The translations under genes were made by a program, and so were the position numbers. Source: DATKQY01 sp035532475 (GTDB lineage Bacteria > Actinomycetota > Acidimicrobiia > Acidimicrobiales > Bog-793). From it: a stretch of 20,216 nt of DNA. The notes under the pieces are model-generated. The model searched no databases. It had not been told where the DNA came from and was given only the letters and a program-made list of their open reading frames with translations. The stretch covers positions 1 through 20,216 of the forward strand of contig DATKQY010000046.1 of NCBI GenBank assembly GCA_035532475.1. The letters are read 5' to 3'. The stretch's first letter is position 1. Every line of letters starts with the position of its first letter. Positions 1 through 7,082 of this stretch are shown here, piece by piece.

Positions 1-176
1 TAGCCGCGCAGGTACAGCGCGTCGTCCTCCTCGGCGGTCACCGCGAAGCCGAGCAGGTCGACCCAGAACCACCGGGAGCGGTCGAGGTCGGTGACGGCGA
101 GCTCGGCGTAGGCGGAGCGCACGACGTCGGGCGGGGTGAGGCTCGTTCGAGGCCGGGTTGCGGCGAGTTCGGTCAT
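1..176 (-). CDS. hpaD: Homoprotocatechuate 2,3-dioxygenase (HpaD-like), N-terminal fragment
   Basis: This is the first 58 codons of a gene that runs off the left edge. It begins with ATG at 174-176, nine bases after a GGAG ribosome binding site. The protein starts MTELAATRP and continues with the segment VRSAYAELAVTDL (about residues 21-33), then FWVDLLGFAVT and DDALYLRG. This order matches the start of the first vicinal-oxygen-chelate module in actinobacterial 3,4-dihydroxyphenylacetate 2,3-dioxygenases, such as the Arthrobacter enzyme as I recall it. The family opens the ring of homoprotocatechuate next to the diol, using Fe or Mn in the cytoplasm. The metal ligands lie beyond the window and cannot be checked. 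Another extradiol dioxygenase of the same superfamily is possible. It is the last gene of the leftward series metE-like/aldA-like, but is separated from it by two strong hairpins. Confidence 0.75.
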   Translation of the reverse strand, partial: MTELAATRPRTSLTPPDVVRSAYAELAVTDLDRSRWFWVDLLGFAVTAEEDDALYLRG

Positions 177-207
177 CAGTCAGCTCTCCGGCGTGCGGGA
201 AACGGCT

Positions 208-236
208 GCGTGCCCGGCCCGTCGGGCCGGGCACGC
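208..236 (-). terminator. Perfect 14-bp hairpin between metE-like gene and hpaD
   Basis: Positions 208-221 are the exact reverse complement of 223-236, with one central base, so a folded RNA would have a stem of about 13 pairs and a three-base loop. No T-tract follows in either direction. It lies in the 138-base gap between two leftward genes and just beyond a second, longer hairpin. It may be part of a composite terminator or RNA-stabilising element. Confidence 0.5.
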
Positions 237-245
237 CCAGTTGTT

Positions 246-294
246 CGGTCGCGCCGCCGGGCTGGGGGGAGGGGGGCGCCCGGCGGCGCGACCG
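246..294 (-). terminator. Perfect 17-bp hairpin with G-rich (C-rich in RNA) loop
   Basis: Positions 246-262 pair perfectly with 278-294, and the 15-base loop holds two runs of six G separated by one A on the plus strand. It starts 20 bases past the stop codon of the leftward metE-like gene, where a transcription terminator is expected. There is no U-tract, as is common for candidate terminators in high-GC actinobacteria. The G runs could also affect DNA structure on the plus strand. Confidence 0.55.
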
Positions 295-314
295 GAATGG
301 GGCGGGCGTGGGGA

Positions 315-1442
315 TTAGCCCGCGTCGCCCCAAACCTCCTCGGCGGTCTCGACCACGAGGCGGAGCTTCGCCACCTGCTGTTCGTAGGTGACGGAGTTGC
401 CCTCCACGGTCGAGGAGAAGCCGCACTGAGGCGAGATGCAGATCTGGTCGAGGTCGACGTAGCGGCTCGCCTCCTCGATCCGACGCTTCAACGCGTCCTT
501 CGACTCGAGCTCGCCCTTCTTGCTGGTGACGATCCCGAGGACGACGTACTTGCCCTTCGGCACGAAGCGCAGCGGTTCGAAGCCGCCCGACCGCTCGTCG
601 TCGTACTCGAGGAAGTAGCCGTCGATGTTGAGCTCGCCGAAGAGCGCCTCGGCGACGTAGTCGTAGCCGCCCTCGGCCACCCACGAGGAACGGAAGTTGC
701 CCCGGCACAGGTGCGCGGTGACCGACATGTCCGCCGGCTTGTCCTTCAGCGCCTGGTTGATCGTGCGGATGTAGATCTCGTGCTGGTGCTCGGCGTCTGC
801 GCCCTTCTGCGCCATCTCCTCGCGCTGCTTCGGGTCGTTCAGGTAGGCGAGGCTCGTATCGTCGAACTGGAGGTAGGTGCAGCCGATCTCACCGAGCCGA
901 CGGACCTCCTCGCCGTAGGCGGCGCCGAGGTCGTTCCAGAACTCGTCCATCGTCGCGTAGACGGCAGGGTCGATCGCCGCCTGGCCGCCGCGGTAGTGCA
1001 CGAGGCTCGGCGCGGGGATGGTCAGCTTCGCTGTGCCGTTGTCGACGTTCGACTTCAAGAACTCGAAGTCCGGCCCGAAGATCGTGTGGTCCATGCCGAG
1101 CTTGCCGGTGACGCGGACCGCCGAGGGCGTGAACTCGATGGTGCCGCCCTCGTTGTGGAAGACGCTCTTCATGGGGCTGTCGACCTTGGTGACGCCGGCG
1201 ATCTGGTAGATGAAGTCCATGTGCCAAGAGGTCCGCCGGAACTCGCCGTCGGTGATCGAGCGAAGCCCGATGTCCTGCTGCATCTTCACCGCGTCGCGCA
1301 CGGCGGTGTCCTCGGCGGCGCGCAGCTCGTCATGGGGGATCGTGCCGTCGGCGAACTCCTGGCGCGCCTTCAAGAGCACAGGCGGTCGCAGCAGGCTGCC
1401 GACATGATCGGCCCGGAACGGCGGTGTGGTTCGTGCGGACAA
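315..1442 (-). CDS. MetE-core (cobalamin-independent methionine synthase II family) zinc methyl/alkyltransferase-like protein
   Basis: This is a 375-residue cytoplasmic protein equal to the C-terminal catalytic barrel of MetE. I chose the TTG start at 1440-1442 because an AGGAGG site lies five bases before it and the family N-terminus (RADHVGSLLRP) follows directly; the frame stays open upstream. Zinc ligands of the family are visible: the H-L-C triad at residues 244-246, a Glu near 279 in FLEYDDE, and Cys 340 in ISPQCGF. Other family blocks are SITDGEFRR and LQFDDTSLAYL. Full-length MetE is about twice this size and also has an N-terminal barrel, which is absent here. Short members include archaeal MetE and epoxyalkane:coenzyme M transferase, so the substrate may not be homocysteine. 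It lies 29 bases after the AldA-like gene and probably shares its transcript. The family call is firm; its role in this catabolic setting is unknown. Confidence 0.85.
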   Translation of the reverse strand: MSARTTPPFRADHVGSLLRPPVLLKARQEFADGTIPHDELRAAEDTAVRDAVKMQQDIGLRSITDGEFRRTSWHMDFIYQIAGVTKVDSPMKSVFHNEGGTIEFTPSAVRVTGKLGMDHTIFGPDFEFLKSNVDNGTAKLTIPAPSLVHYRGGQAAIDPAVYATMDEFWNDLGAAYGEEVRRLGEIGCTYLQFDDTSLAYLNDPKQREEMAQKGADAEHQHEIYIRTINQALKDKPADMSVTAHLCRGNFRSSWVAEGGYDYVAEALFGELNIDGYFLEYDDERSGGFEPLRFVPKGKYVVLGIVTSKKGELESKDALKRRIEEASRYVDLDQICISPQCGFSSTVEGNSVTYEQQVAKLRLVVETAEEVWGDAG

Positions 1443-1471
1443 GACGTCCTCCTGGGTTGTGGCGGGACGGG

Positions 1472-2926
1472 TTAGCCGTAGCGGTGGTACGCGGTCTTGA
1501 TCTGGGTGTAGCGGAGCAGGCCCCACTTGCCGTCCTCGCCACCGAGACCGGATTCCTTGTAGCCGGCGTGGTGCGCGTGCACCGACTCGCCGAGCGTCCG
1601 GTTGACGTAGATCTCGCCGAACTGGAGCTCGTTCACGGTGCGCATCACCGTGCCATAGTCGCGGCTGAACAGGTACGCCGAAAGTCCGTAGTGCGAGTCG
1701 TTGGCGATCTGCACGGCTTCATCCATCGAGTCGACCCCGAGGATCGGCGTCACCGGCCCGAAGGTCTCCTCGGTCATCACGTGCATCTCCGGCGAGACGT
1801 CGACGAGCACCGTCGGCGCGTACCAGTAGCCACGGGTCAGCGCGGGATCGGACGGCCTGCCGCCGCCGGTGAGGACGGTCGCGCCCTGGTCGAGAGCGGT
1901 CGCGACGGCGGCGCTGGTCTTCTCGAGCTGACCCTCGCTGGCGAGAGGACCCATGTCGACCTGGCCGGCGGGGTTGCCGAGGCTCAGCGACTCGACGGCG
2001 CGGACGTAGAGCTCGGTGAACGGTTCGAGGAGGTCCCGGTGCACGAGTACCCGTTCGGCGCAGGTGCAGACCTGGCCGCTGTTGGTGTGGCGCGCGGCGA
2101 CGATGGCGGGCACCGCGACGTCGAGATCCGCGTCGTCCCAGACGATTGCGGGTGCCTTGCCGCCGAGTTCCAGCGAGACCCGGGTGAGATGCTGCGCCGC
2201 CCTCGCCATGATGGACTTGCCCGTGTCACGGTGGCCCGTGAAGGAGACGAGCGAGGTGAGCTCGTCGTCGACGAGGGCCTGCCCCGTCGTCGGCCCCCCG
2301 GTCACGAGGTTGAGCACGCCGGGCGGCAGGTCGAGCTCCTCGTCGATCAGTCGGAACAGCGCGACGGTTCCGAGCGGGGAGACCTCGCTCGGCTTGACGA
2401 CCACGGTGTTTCCCGTGACGAGCGCCGGAGCGATCTTGCGGCACAGCACGGCCAGCGGGAAGTTCCAGGGGCAGATCGCCGCGACGACCCCGAGTGGGGC
2501 GCGCAGCAGGTGGACGACCTCGCCGGCGGTGTCGCCGGGCAGGATCTCCCCTTCGAGCCGCCGATCCCATTCGGCGTTGTAGCGGAGCAGTCCCTCGGCG
2601 AAGCCGACCTCACCCATCGCCTGCTCGACGGGCTTGCCGACCTCTGCGACGAGCAGGGCTGCGAGCTGCTGTCGATGCCTGGCCACCAGGTCGGCGAGGG
2701 CACGCAGGTGGGTGCCGCGCACGACCGAGGGGGTGCGTTCCCAGCCGGGCTGAGCTGTCCTGGCGGCCTCGAGCGCCGCATGCGCTTCTGCCGGGGTCGC
2801 GCTCGGCACGCTCGCCAGGTGGCGCTCGTCCGCCGGGTTGAGGACGTCGATCGCGCCTCCGGACGCGCCGCGCCAGGAGCCGCCCACGTAGCACGGTGTC
2901 TCGGTGCTCGGAACGCTCACTTCCAC
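1472..2926 (-). CDS. Aldehyde dehydrogenase, AldA (lactaldehyde/glycolaldehyde dehydrogenase) type
   Basis: This 484-residue NAD(P)-dependent aldehyde dehydrogenase would oxidise an aldehyde to its acid in the cytoplasm. The general base is Glu 253 in LELGGKAP and the nucleophile is Cys 287 in SGQVCTCAERV, 34 residues apart as usual; PWNFPLA and EETFGPV are also present. The motif CTCAERV and the C-terminal part (FGEIYVNRTLGES, HHAGYKESGLGGEDGK) closely follow E. coli AldA as I remember it, unlike the other two aldehyde dehydrogenases here. The start is GTG at 2924-2926; a second in-frame GTG at 2918-2920 is also possible. An operator-like island lies about 25 bases upstream. Substrates could be small hydroxyaldehydes, or a semialdehyde from ring cleavage. 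The family is certain; the substrate is inference. Confidence 0.9.
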   Translation of the reverse strand: MEVSVPSTETPCYVGGSWRGASGGAIDVLNPADERHLASVPSATPAEAHAALEAARTAQPGWERTPSVVRGTHLRALADLVARHRQQLAALLVAEVGKPVEQAMGEVGFAEGLLRYNAEWDRRLEGEILPGDTAGEVVHLLRAPLGVVAAICPWNFPLAVLCRKIAPALVTGNTVVVKPSEVSPLGTVALFRLIDEELDLPPGVLNLVTGGPTTGQALVDDELTSLVSFTGHRDTGKSIMARAAQHLTRVSLELGGKAPAIVWDDADLDVAVPAIVAARHTNSGQVCTCAERVLVHRDLLEPFTELYVRAVESLSLGNPAGQVDMGPLASEGQLEKTSAAVATALDQGATVLTGGGRPSDPALTRGYWYAPTVLVDVSPEMHVMTEETFGPVTPILGVDSMDEAVQIANDSHYGLSAYLFSRDYGTVMRTVNELQFGEIYVNRTLGESVHAHHAGYKESGLGGEDGKWGLLRYTQIKTAYHRYG

Positions 2927-2949
2927 TTCCCGGTCCGCCTTTCGGCCTC

Positions 2950-2977
2950 GATACTATACGAGATCATAGATGATCTG
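2950..2977 (-). promoter_or_regulatory. Operator-like AT-rich site A upstream of the AldA-like gene
   Basis: This AT-rich island lies in GC-rich DNA about 25 bases before the AldA-like start. Read on the minus strand it has arms TCTATGAT and ATAGTATC around a five-base spacer, preceded by CAGATCA. Over 29 aligned bases I count about 21 identities with site D at 9032. It also contains a perfect AGATCAT-N2-ATGATCT inverted repeat at 2961-2976. It probably combines a promoter and a regulator-binding site. Confidence 0.5.
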
Positions 2978-3064
2978 ATGCGTCCGCGCCTCCGGGTACC
3001 CGCGGCGCGCGCCGTCACCTCGGGCTCGCCCGCCGGGCGCTGACGCCGACAGTCGCGTCGCCGC

Positions 3065-3745
3065 TCAGCTCGGGGCCGGTACGCGCGGGCCGAGAGCGTT
3101 GGCGTCGAATGAGACGAACGGGATCTCCCCGAACCACCTGGGGAAGTGCACGGCGCCGGATTCGGCCGCGGCGCTCAGCGCAGCGCGAAGCGCCGGCAGC
3201 TCGCCATCGACCTCGTAGAGCGCGAGGTGGGTGTGCTCGACGGGGCCTGCCGCATCGACCACCACCGGCGCCAGCTTGAAGCGCCACCCGGCGAGAAAGC
3301 CGTCAGCGGTGAGGTTCTCGGCCATGTGGGTGCGGTACCAGGCCACGTACTCGTCGTCGGGCACCGCGGCAGGCGGTGCGCTGAAGAGGATGTAGAGATG
3401 CTCGGGCGTGAACGGGTCGGCGGGATTGCCGTGCGAGAAGCAGTTGAACGAGGAGAAGCGGATATCAGGGAACCACCCGGGCAGGTCCATCCGGCCCGAG
3501 TCGATCTCCTTGTCGAGCTCGGCCATGACGACGTTCGGATCACCATCGAGCTCGTATATCGAGAGGAAGCGGTGCTGTGAGGGTGGGATGGCGCCGACGG
3601 TCGTCTCCAAGCGGTAGCGCCGGGCCGCGACAAAGCCCGGCACGACGAGGATCTCGGCCAGGTGCGCGTCGTACCATCGGTTGTACTCCTCGTCCGAGAT
3701 CTGCACGGGCGGCTTGCTGAACACCAAGTGCAGGTGCTCGGACAT
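3065..3745 (-). CDS. Two-domain EthD-like / dimeric alpha-beta barrel protein
   Basis: This is a 226-residue protein starting with ATG at 3743-3745 behind an AGAGGAG site; the frame is open further upstream but lacks a second ribosome binding site. It is a tandem duplication. Domain one has LHLVFSKPP, then DEEYNRWYDAHLAEI and PGFVAARRYRLE; domain two repeats this as LYILFSAPP, DDEYVAWYRTHMAEN and DGFLAGWRFKLA. The pattern beta strand, acidic loop, Y-x-x-W-Y-x-x-H helix and second strand is that of small ferredoxin-like (dimeric alpha-beta barrel) proteins such as EthD. Two copies in one chain would make an intramolecular dimer. Related proteins are often encoded with degradative oxygenases and dehydrogenases; a catalytic role is not established. 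It lies upstream of the AldA-like gene on the same strand and is divergent from the aldehyde dehydrogenase operon. Fold confidence is good, function open. Confidence 0.7.
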   Translation of the reverse strand: MSEHLHLVFSKPPVQISDEEYNRWYDAHLAEILVVPGFVAARRYRLETTVGAIPPSQHRFLSIYELDGDPNVVMAELDKEIDSGRMDLPGWFPDIRFSSFNCFSHGNPADPFTPEHLYILFSAPPAAVPDDEYVAWYRTHMAENLTADGFLAGWRFKLAPVVVDAAGPVEHTHLALYEVDGELPALRAALSAAAESGAVHFPRWFGEIPFVSFDANALGPRVPAPS

Positions 3746-3846
3746 CGGGGGTCTCCTCTCGACGCTGATTGGATGCTCCTCCGGCACGGGCCACTCGGCG
3801 CCGCACTGCCGCCGGCGAGCAGATGACGGCCCGGGCTCTCCCAAAA

Positions 3847-3876
3847 AATCGTATATCTTCGGCTACATGATTGCAC
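3847..3876 (-). promoter_or_regulatory. AT-rich promoter-like island B upstream of the EthD-like gene
   Basis: Within the 324-base divergent gap (3746-4069) this stretch contains a run of six A residues followed by TCGTATATC on the plus strand, and TACATGATTG shortly after. On the minus strand GATATACGAT resembles a -10 region about 100 bases before the EthD-like start. The match to the 8-5-8 pattern of the other islands is poor, so I call it only a likely promoter. Confidence 0.35.
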
Positions 3877-3983
3877 CCTCTCCCGAGAGGTCGTCCCGCT
3901 CGGGCCTGCTCCGGGCGTCCGCGGCGGGCCCTGCTGCCACCGACGCGGCATTGGGAGCCGCCTGCGGTGTCATTTACGCTCCG

Positions 3984-4004
3984 TATTGCATAGGAGATGC
4001 TATA
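3984..4004 (+). promoter_or_regulatory. Operator-like AT-rich site C upstream of the 4070 aldehyde dehydrogenase
   Basis: This is an inverted repeat TATTGCAT-N5-ATGCTATA in which seven of the eight arm positions pair. On the minus strand the arms (TATAGCAT, ATGCAATA) resemble those of site D (TATACCAT, ATGGTATT). It lies about 65 bases before the start codon of the aldehyde dehydrogenase operon and is followed by a -10-like TATAGGAT. Confidence 0.5.
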
Positions 4005-4069
4005 GGATTAGCAAGAGTGGTCGCAGACCGGCAGCCACAGGCCGGCTCGGGCCGGAAAGGGACGGTTCA

Positions 4070-5563
4070 ATGACGGGCTCTCGGGCGAGCGGCATGGTCG
4101 GCGGGGTGTCCGTGCCGAACGTGCCCACCCAGCTGTTCATCGGGGGAGGGTGGCGTGACGCCTCGGACGGCACGACCTTCGACGTCGTCGCGCCCGCCAG
4201 CGAGGACCACCTGGCGAGCGTCGCTTCCGCCACGGAGGCGGACGTCGACGCCGCGGTGGCCGCCGCTCGCGCCCAGTTCGACGGCGGCGCCTGGTCGCGT
4301 CTTACCGGTGCGGAGCGGGGACTGCTGCTCCACCGGCTCGCTGACCTGATCGAGCGCGACGTCGAGGTGTTCGTGACCCTTGAGGCGCTCGACGTCGGGC
4401 GCCCGGCCTTCGAGCCGCGGATGGTCGACATCCCGAACGTGATCGACGTCTTCCGCTACTTCGCGGGCTGGGCGGACAAGATCGAGGGCCGCTGGGTCGC
4501 CCCACTGCCGGCGTTCGGTCGTTTCCGCCAGGCATACACGATCCGCGAGCCACTCGGGGTGGTCGGAGCCATCACCGCCTGGAACGCTCCGACGATGATC
4601 GCCGCATGGAAGCTCGCGCCCGCGCTGGCGGCGGGCAACACTGTGGTGCTGAAGCCGGCCGAGGACGCGAGCCTGTCGACGCTGCATCTCGCGTCGTTGA
4701 TCGCGGAGGCGGGCCTCCCCGGCGGCACGGTCAACGTGGTGCCCGGGCTCGGAGCAACGGCGGGAGCCGCTCTTGTGCGCCATCCCGGCGTGGACAAGGT
4801 GAGCTTCACCGGCAGCCCCGAGGTCGGCCGGGAGATCGCGGTCCGGGCCGCGGGGGACTTCCGGCGCGTGACCCTCGAGCTTGGTGGCAAGTCACCGCAG
4901 ATCGTGCTCGCCGACGCCGACCTCGCGAGCGCCCTCCCGGGCATCGCGGGCGGCTTCTTCGCGAACCAGGGCGAGATCTGTGCAGCCGGCACGCGGATCC
5001 TCGCCGCCCGTGAGGTCTACGAGGGCGTCGTCGAAGGACTAGCGGAGGCGGCGCGAGCGGTTCGGCTCGGCGACCCGTTCGACGCCGCGACGACGATGGG
5101 CGCGCTCGTCAACGAGCGCCAGCTCGACCGGGTGCTCGGCTACATCGACCGCGGCAACGCGGAGGGGGCGACGCTCGTGGCGGGTGGCAACCGACCCGAT
5201 CGCAAGGGCTACTTCGTCGAGCCGACGGTGTTCGCCGGGGGCGGCAACGACACGACGATCGCACGCGAGGAGATCTTCGGGCCGGTCGGCCTCGTGCTGC
5301 CCTTCGACGACATCGAGGACGCCCTGCGGCAGGCGAACGACACGCGCTACGGCCTGGCCGCCTATCTGTGGACCAACGATCTCACCCTGGCGCACCGTCT
5401 CGCAGCCCGGGTACGCGCCGGGGCGGTCTGGATCAACGGCCCCGGGGCGCCCGATGCGCGCCTGCCGTGGGGAGGGGTGAAGATGAGCGGCGTCGGCCGC
5501 GAGCTCGGCTGGGCCGGGATCGAGGCCAACACCGAGGAGAAGACCGTGACGGTCAACCTGTGA
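4070..5563 (+). CDS. NAD(P)-dependent aldehyde dehydrogenase
   Basis: This 497-residue aldehyde dehydrogenase is the first gene of an apparent three-gene operon. I chose ATG 4070, about nine bases after AAAGGGA; the ATG at 4094 and the GTG at 4109 are alternatives, and the conserved part (TQLFIGGGWR) begins after both. Visible family features are AWNAPTM (Rossmann cofactor segment), catalytic Glu 270 in LELGGKSP, nucleophile Cys 304 in NQGEICAAGTR, and EEIFGPV near the C-terminus. The sequence is of the general betaine/aromatic-aldehyde dehydrogenase type and clearly distinct from the AldA-like and HpaE-like enzymes in this window. In a homoprotocatechuate setting it could oxidise an arylacetaldehyde before ring cleavage or succinic semialdehyde after it; sequence alone does not decide. 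Operator-like site C lies upstream. Confidence 0.9.
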   Translation: MTGSRASGMVGGVSVPNVPTQLFIGGGWRDASDGTTFDVVAPASEDHLASVASATEADVDAAVAAARAQFDGGAWSRLTGAERGLLLHRLADLIERDVEVFVTLEALDVGRPAFEPRMVDIPNVIDVFRYFAGWADKIEGRWVAPLPAFGRFRQAYTIREPLGVVGAITAWNAPTMIAAWKLAPALAAGNTVVLKPAEDASLSTLHLASLIAEAGLPGGTVNVVPGLGATAGAALVRHPGVDKVSFTGSPEVGREIAVRAAGDFRRVTLELGGKSPQIVLADADLASALPGIAGGFFANQGEICAAGTRILAAREVYEGVVEGLAEAARAVRLGDPFDAATTMGALVNERQLDRVLGYIDRGNAEGATLVAGGNRPDRKGYFVEPTVFAGGGNDTTIAREEIFGPVGLVLPFDDIEDALRQANDTRYGLAAYLWTNDLTLAHRLAARVRAGAVWINGPGAPDARLPWGGVKMSGVGRELGWAGIEANTEEKTVTVNL

Positions 5564-5627
5564 CGCCAGTTCGCGACGCCCGAGGACGCGTCCGTGACCG
5601 TGCCCGCTTGACACCGAGGAGGAAGTG

Positions 5628-6011
5628 ATGCCCGACGACGAGCTCTACGAGAAAGGGATCGCGATCCGCGAGGAGATGCTCGGGCCCGAGCACGGCCGCG
5701 CGAAGGTCGAGAGCCAGACCGACTTCACCCGCGAGTTCGAAGAGCTCGTCACTCGTTACTGCTTCGCTTCGGTGTGGGGGCGGGAAGAGCTGGCGAGGAG
5801 TGCCCGCAGCATGATCACGGTGGCGATGCTCGTCGCCCTCGGGCGGGCCCCGGAGATCCGCGTCCACGTCAAGGCCGCGATCGCCAACGGCGTCTCCAAG
5901 GAGGAGATCCGCGAGGTGCTGATGCACTCGGCCATCTACTGCGGTATCCCCGCCGCGGTCGACGGCTTCCGCAATGCCTCGGCGGTGCTGGCCGAGATGG
6001 GGCTCGAGTGA
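5628..6011 (+). CDS. pcaC: 4-Carboxymuconolactone decarboxylase family protein (PcaC-like)
   Basis: This 127-residue protein covers the whole carboxymuconolactone decarboxylase domain. The start is ATG 5628, five bases after AGGAGG; the preceding GTG at 5625 is in frame but too close to that site. The order of blocks (DELYEKGIAIREEMLG, DFTREFEELVTRYCF, SMITVAMLVALGR, IANGVSKEEIREVLMHSAIYCG, IPAAVDGF) follows true PcaC enzymes of the beta-ketoadipate pathway as I recall them, which decarboxylate gamma-carboxymuconolactone to the enol-lactone. However, no other protocatechuate genes (pcaGH, pcaB, pcaD) are present, so it may act on a related lactone or acid. It lies 64 bases after the aldehyde dehydrogenase gene and overlaps the next gene by four bases, which suggests coupled translation. 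Confidence 0.85.
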   Translation: MPDDELYEKGIAIREEMLGPEHGRAKVESQTDFTREFEELVTRYCFASVWGREELARSARSMITVAMLVALGRAPEIRVHVKAAIANGVSKEEIREVLMHSAIYCGIPAAVDGFRNASAVLAEMGLE

Positions 6012-6946
6012 GCGTCACGATGCCCGAGCCGATCGAGGTGGGCTTCGTCGGCCTTGGCAACATGGGCTGGAGGATGGCGCACAACCTTGCCGCCGGCGGT
6101 TTCGACCTCGTTGTCCACGACGCCGACACCGATCGCCGGGATCGCTTCGCAGCCGAGCACGGGTGCTCCCGCGCCGCCTCCCCGCGGGACTTCGCCAAGG
6201 CGTCGGTCGTCCTCACAATGCTGCCGGACGGCTACGCGGTCCGCGAGGCGATGATCGAGTGGCAGGGCGGGATCGCATCGGCGCTCGCCGTTGGTGCGGT
6301 GCTCCTCGACATGAGCTCGGCGAACCCGGTCGGCACGAAGTCGCTCGCCGCCGAGCTGGCGCCACGCCAGATCGCCCTCGTGGATGCGCCGGTGTCGGGG
6401 GGCATTGTCCGCGCCGAGGCGGGGACGCTTTCGATCATGGTCGGCGGGGACGACGATGCAGCGATCGCCCGCGTCCAGCCCGTCCTCGAGTGCGTCGGGG
6501 AGCGCCTGTTCCGGACGGGACCGCTCGGCTCCGGGCACGCCATGAAGGCGCTGAACAACTTCCTCGGAGCATCCGCGTACACGACGGCCGCTGAGGCGCT
6601 CGCCATCGGCCGGCAGTTCGGTCTCGATCCCGTCACCATGCTCGACGTGATCAACACCTCGACCGGTCGGAGCTTCAACACCGAGCACGTGCTCAAGGAG
6701 GACGTCGTCACCGGCCGCTACGGGACCGGCTTCGCGCTCGGGCTGCTGACCAAGGACGTGGGCATCGCCGCGGCCCTCGCCGAGGCGGTCGGTGTCGATG
6801 CACCGGCATGCCGGCTCGTGAGTGAACGTTGGCTGGAGGCGCTCGCCGGTCTCGGCTTCGCCGCCGACCACTCCGAGGCGCACAAACAGTGGTGGCCGAT
6901 CGACCTCACCGAGCGAGCGGAGGACGCCGCGGCGGCGCGGCCCTAA
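6008..6946 (+). CDS. 3-Hydroxyisobutyrate dehydrogenase-family NAD(P)-dependent oxidoreductase
   Basis: This 312-residue beta-hydroxyacid dehydrogenase has the classic layout. Near residues 12-20 the dinucleotide loop GFVGLGNMG sits inside the family signature; DAPVSGG at about 126-132 binds the substrate carboxylate; Lys 180 in KALNNFLG is the catalytic lysine; and LTKDVGIA lies in the helical C-terminal half. The GTG start at 6008 overlaps the PcaC-like stop (GTGA); ATG 6020 is an alternative. Known relatives reduce or oxidise 3-hydroxyisobutyrate, tartronate semialdehyde or L-threonate, all small hydroxy acids. With DhaK/DhaL and an AldA-type enzyme nearby, a C3/C4 hydroxy-acid role is plausible but unproven. 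It is the last gene of the operon; a hairpin follows 23 bases after the stop. Confidence 0.85.
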   Translation: MSVTMPEPIEVGFVGLGNMGWRMAHNLAAGGFDLVVHDADTDRRDRFAAEHGCSRAASPRDFAKASVVLTMLPDGYAVREAMIEWQGGIASALAVGAVLLDMSSANPVGTKSLAAELAPRQIALVDAPVSGGIVRAEAGTLSIMVGGDDDAAIARVQPVLECVGERLFRTGPLGSGHAMKALNNFLGASAYTTAAEALAIGRQFGLDPVTMLDVINTSTGRSFNTEHVLKEDVVTGRYGTGFALGLLTKDVGIAAALAEAVGVDAPACRLVSERWLEALAGLGFAADHSEAHKQWWPIDLTERAEDAAAARP

Positions 6947-6968
6947 GACGCGTCCGGCCGGGAAGGCA

Positions 6969-6987
6969 GCGGCCCGTCACGGGCCGC
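6969..6987 (+). terminator. Hairpin after the 3-HIBDH-like gene
   Basis: GCGGCCCG (6969-6976) and CGGGCCGC (6980-6987) are perfect complements with a TCA loop. The hairpin lies 23 bases after the operon's last stop and about 95 bases before the GntR gene. There is no T-tract. It likely ends or attenuates the upstream operon. Confidence 0.45.
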
Positions 6988-7082
6988 CGCTGGCGCAGAG
7001 TCGGACGTGGGCGACAGCGACGCTCGGCGGGAGCGGTTCGAGGGATCGACCCGATCGAACGCCGGGGGAGGGGGACAGCCGG

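Noticed and set aside
210..3043. Long plus-strand open frames covering 210-1475 and 1424-3043
   Set aside because: They lie antisense to the well-supported MetE-like and AldA-like genes, and their translations are Val/Asp/Arg-rich with no family motifs. In GC-rich DNA such mirror frames are expected.
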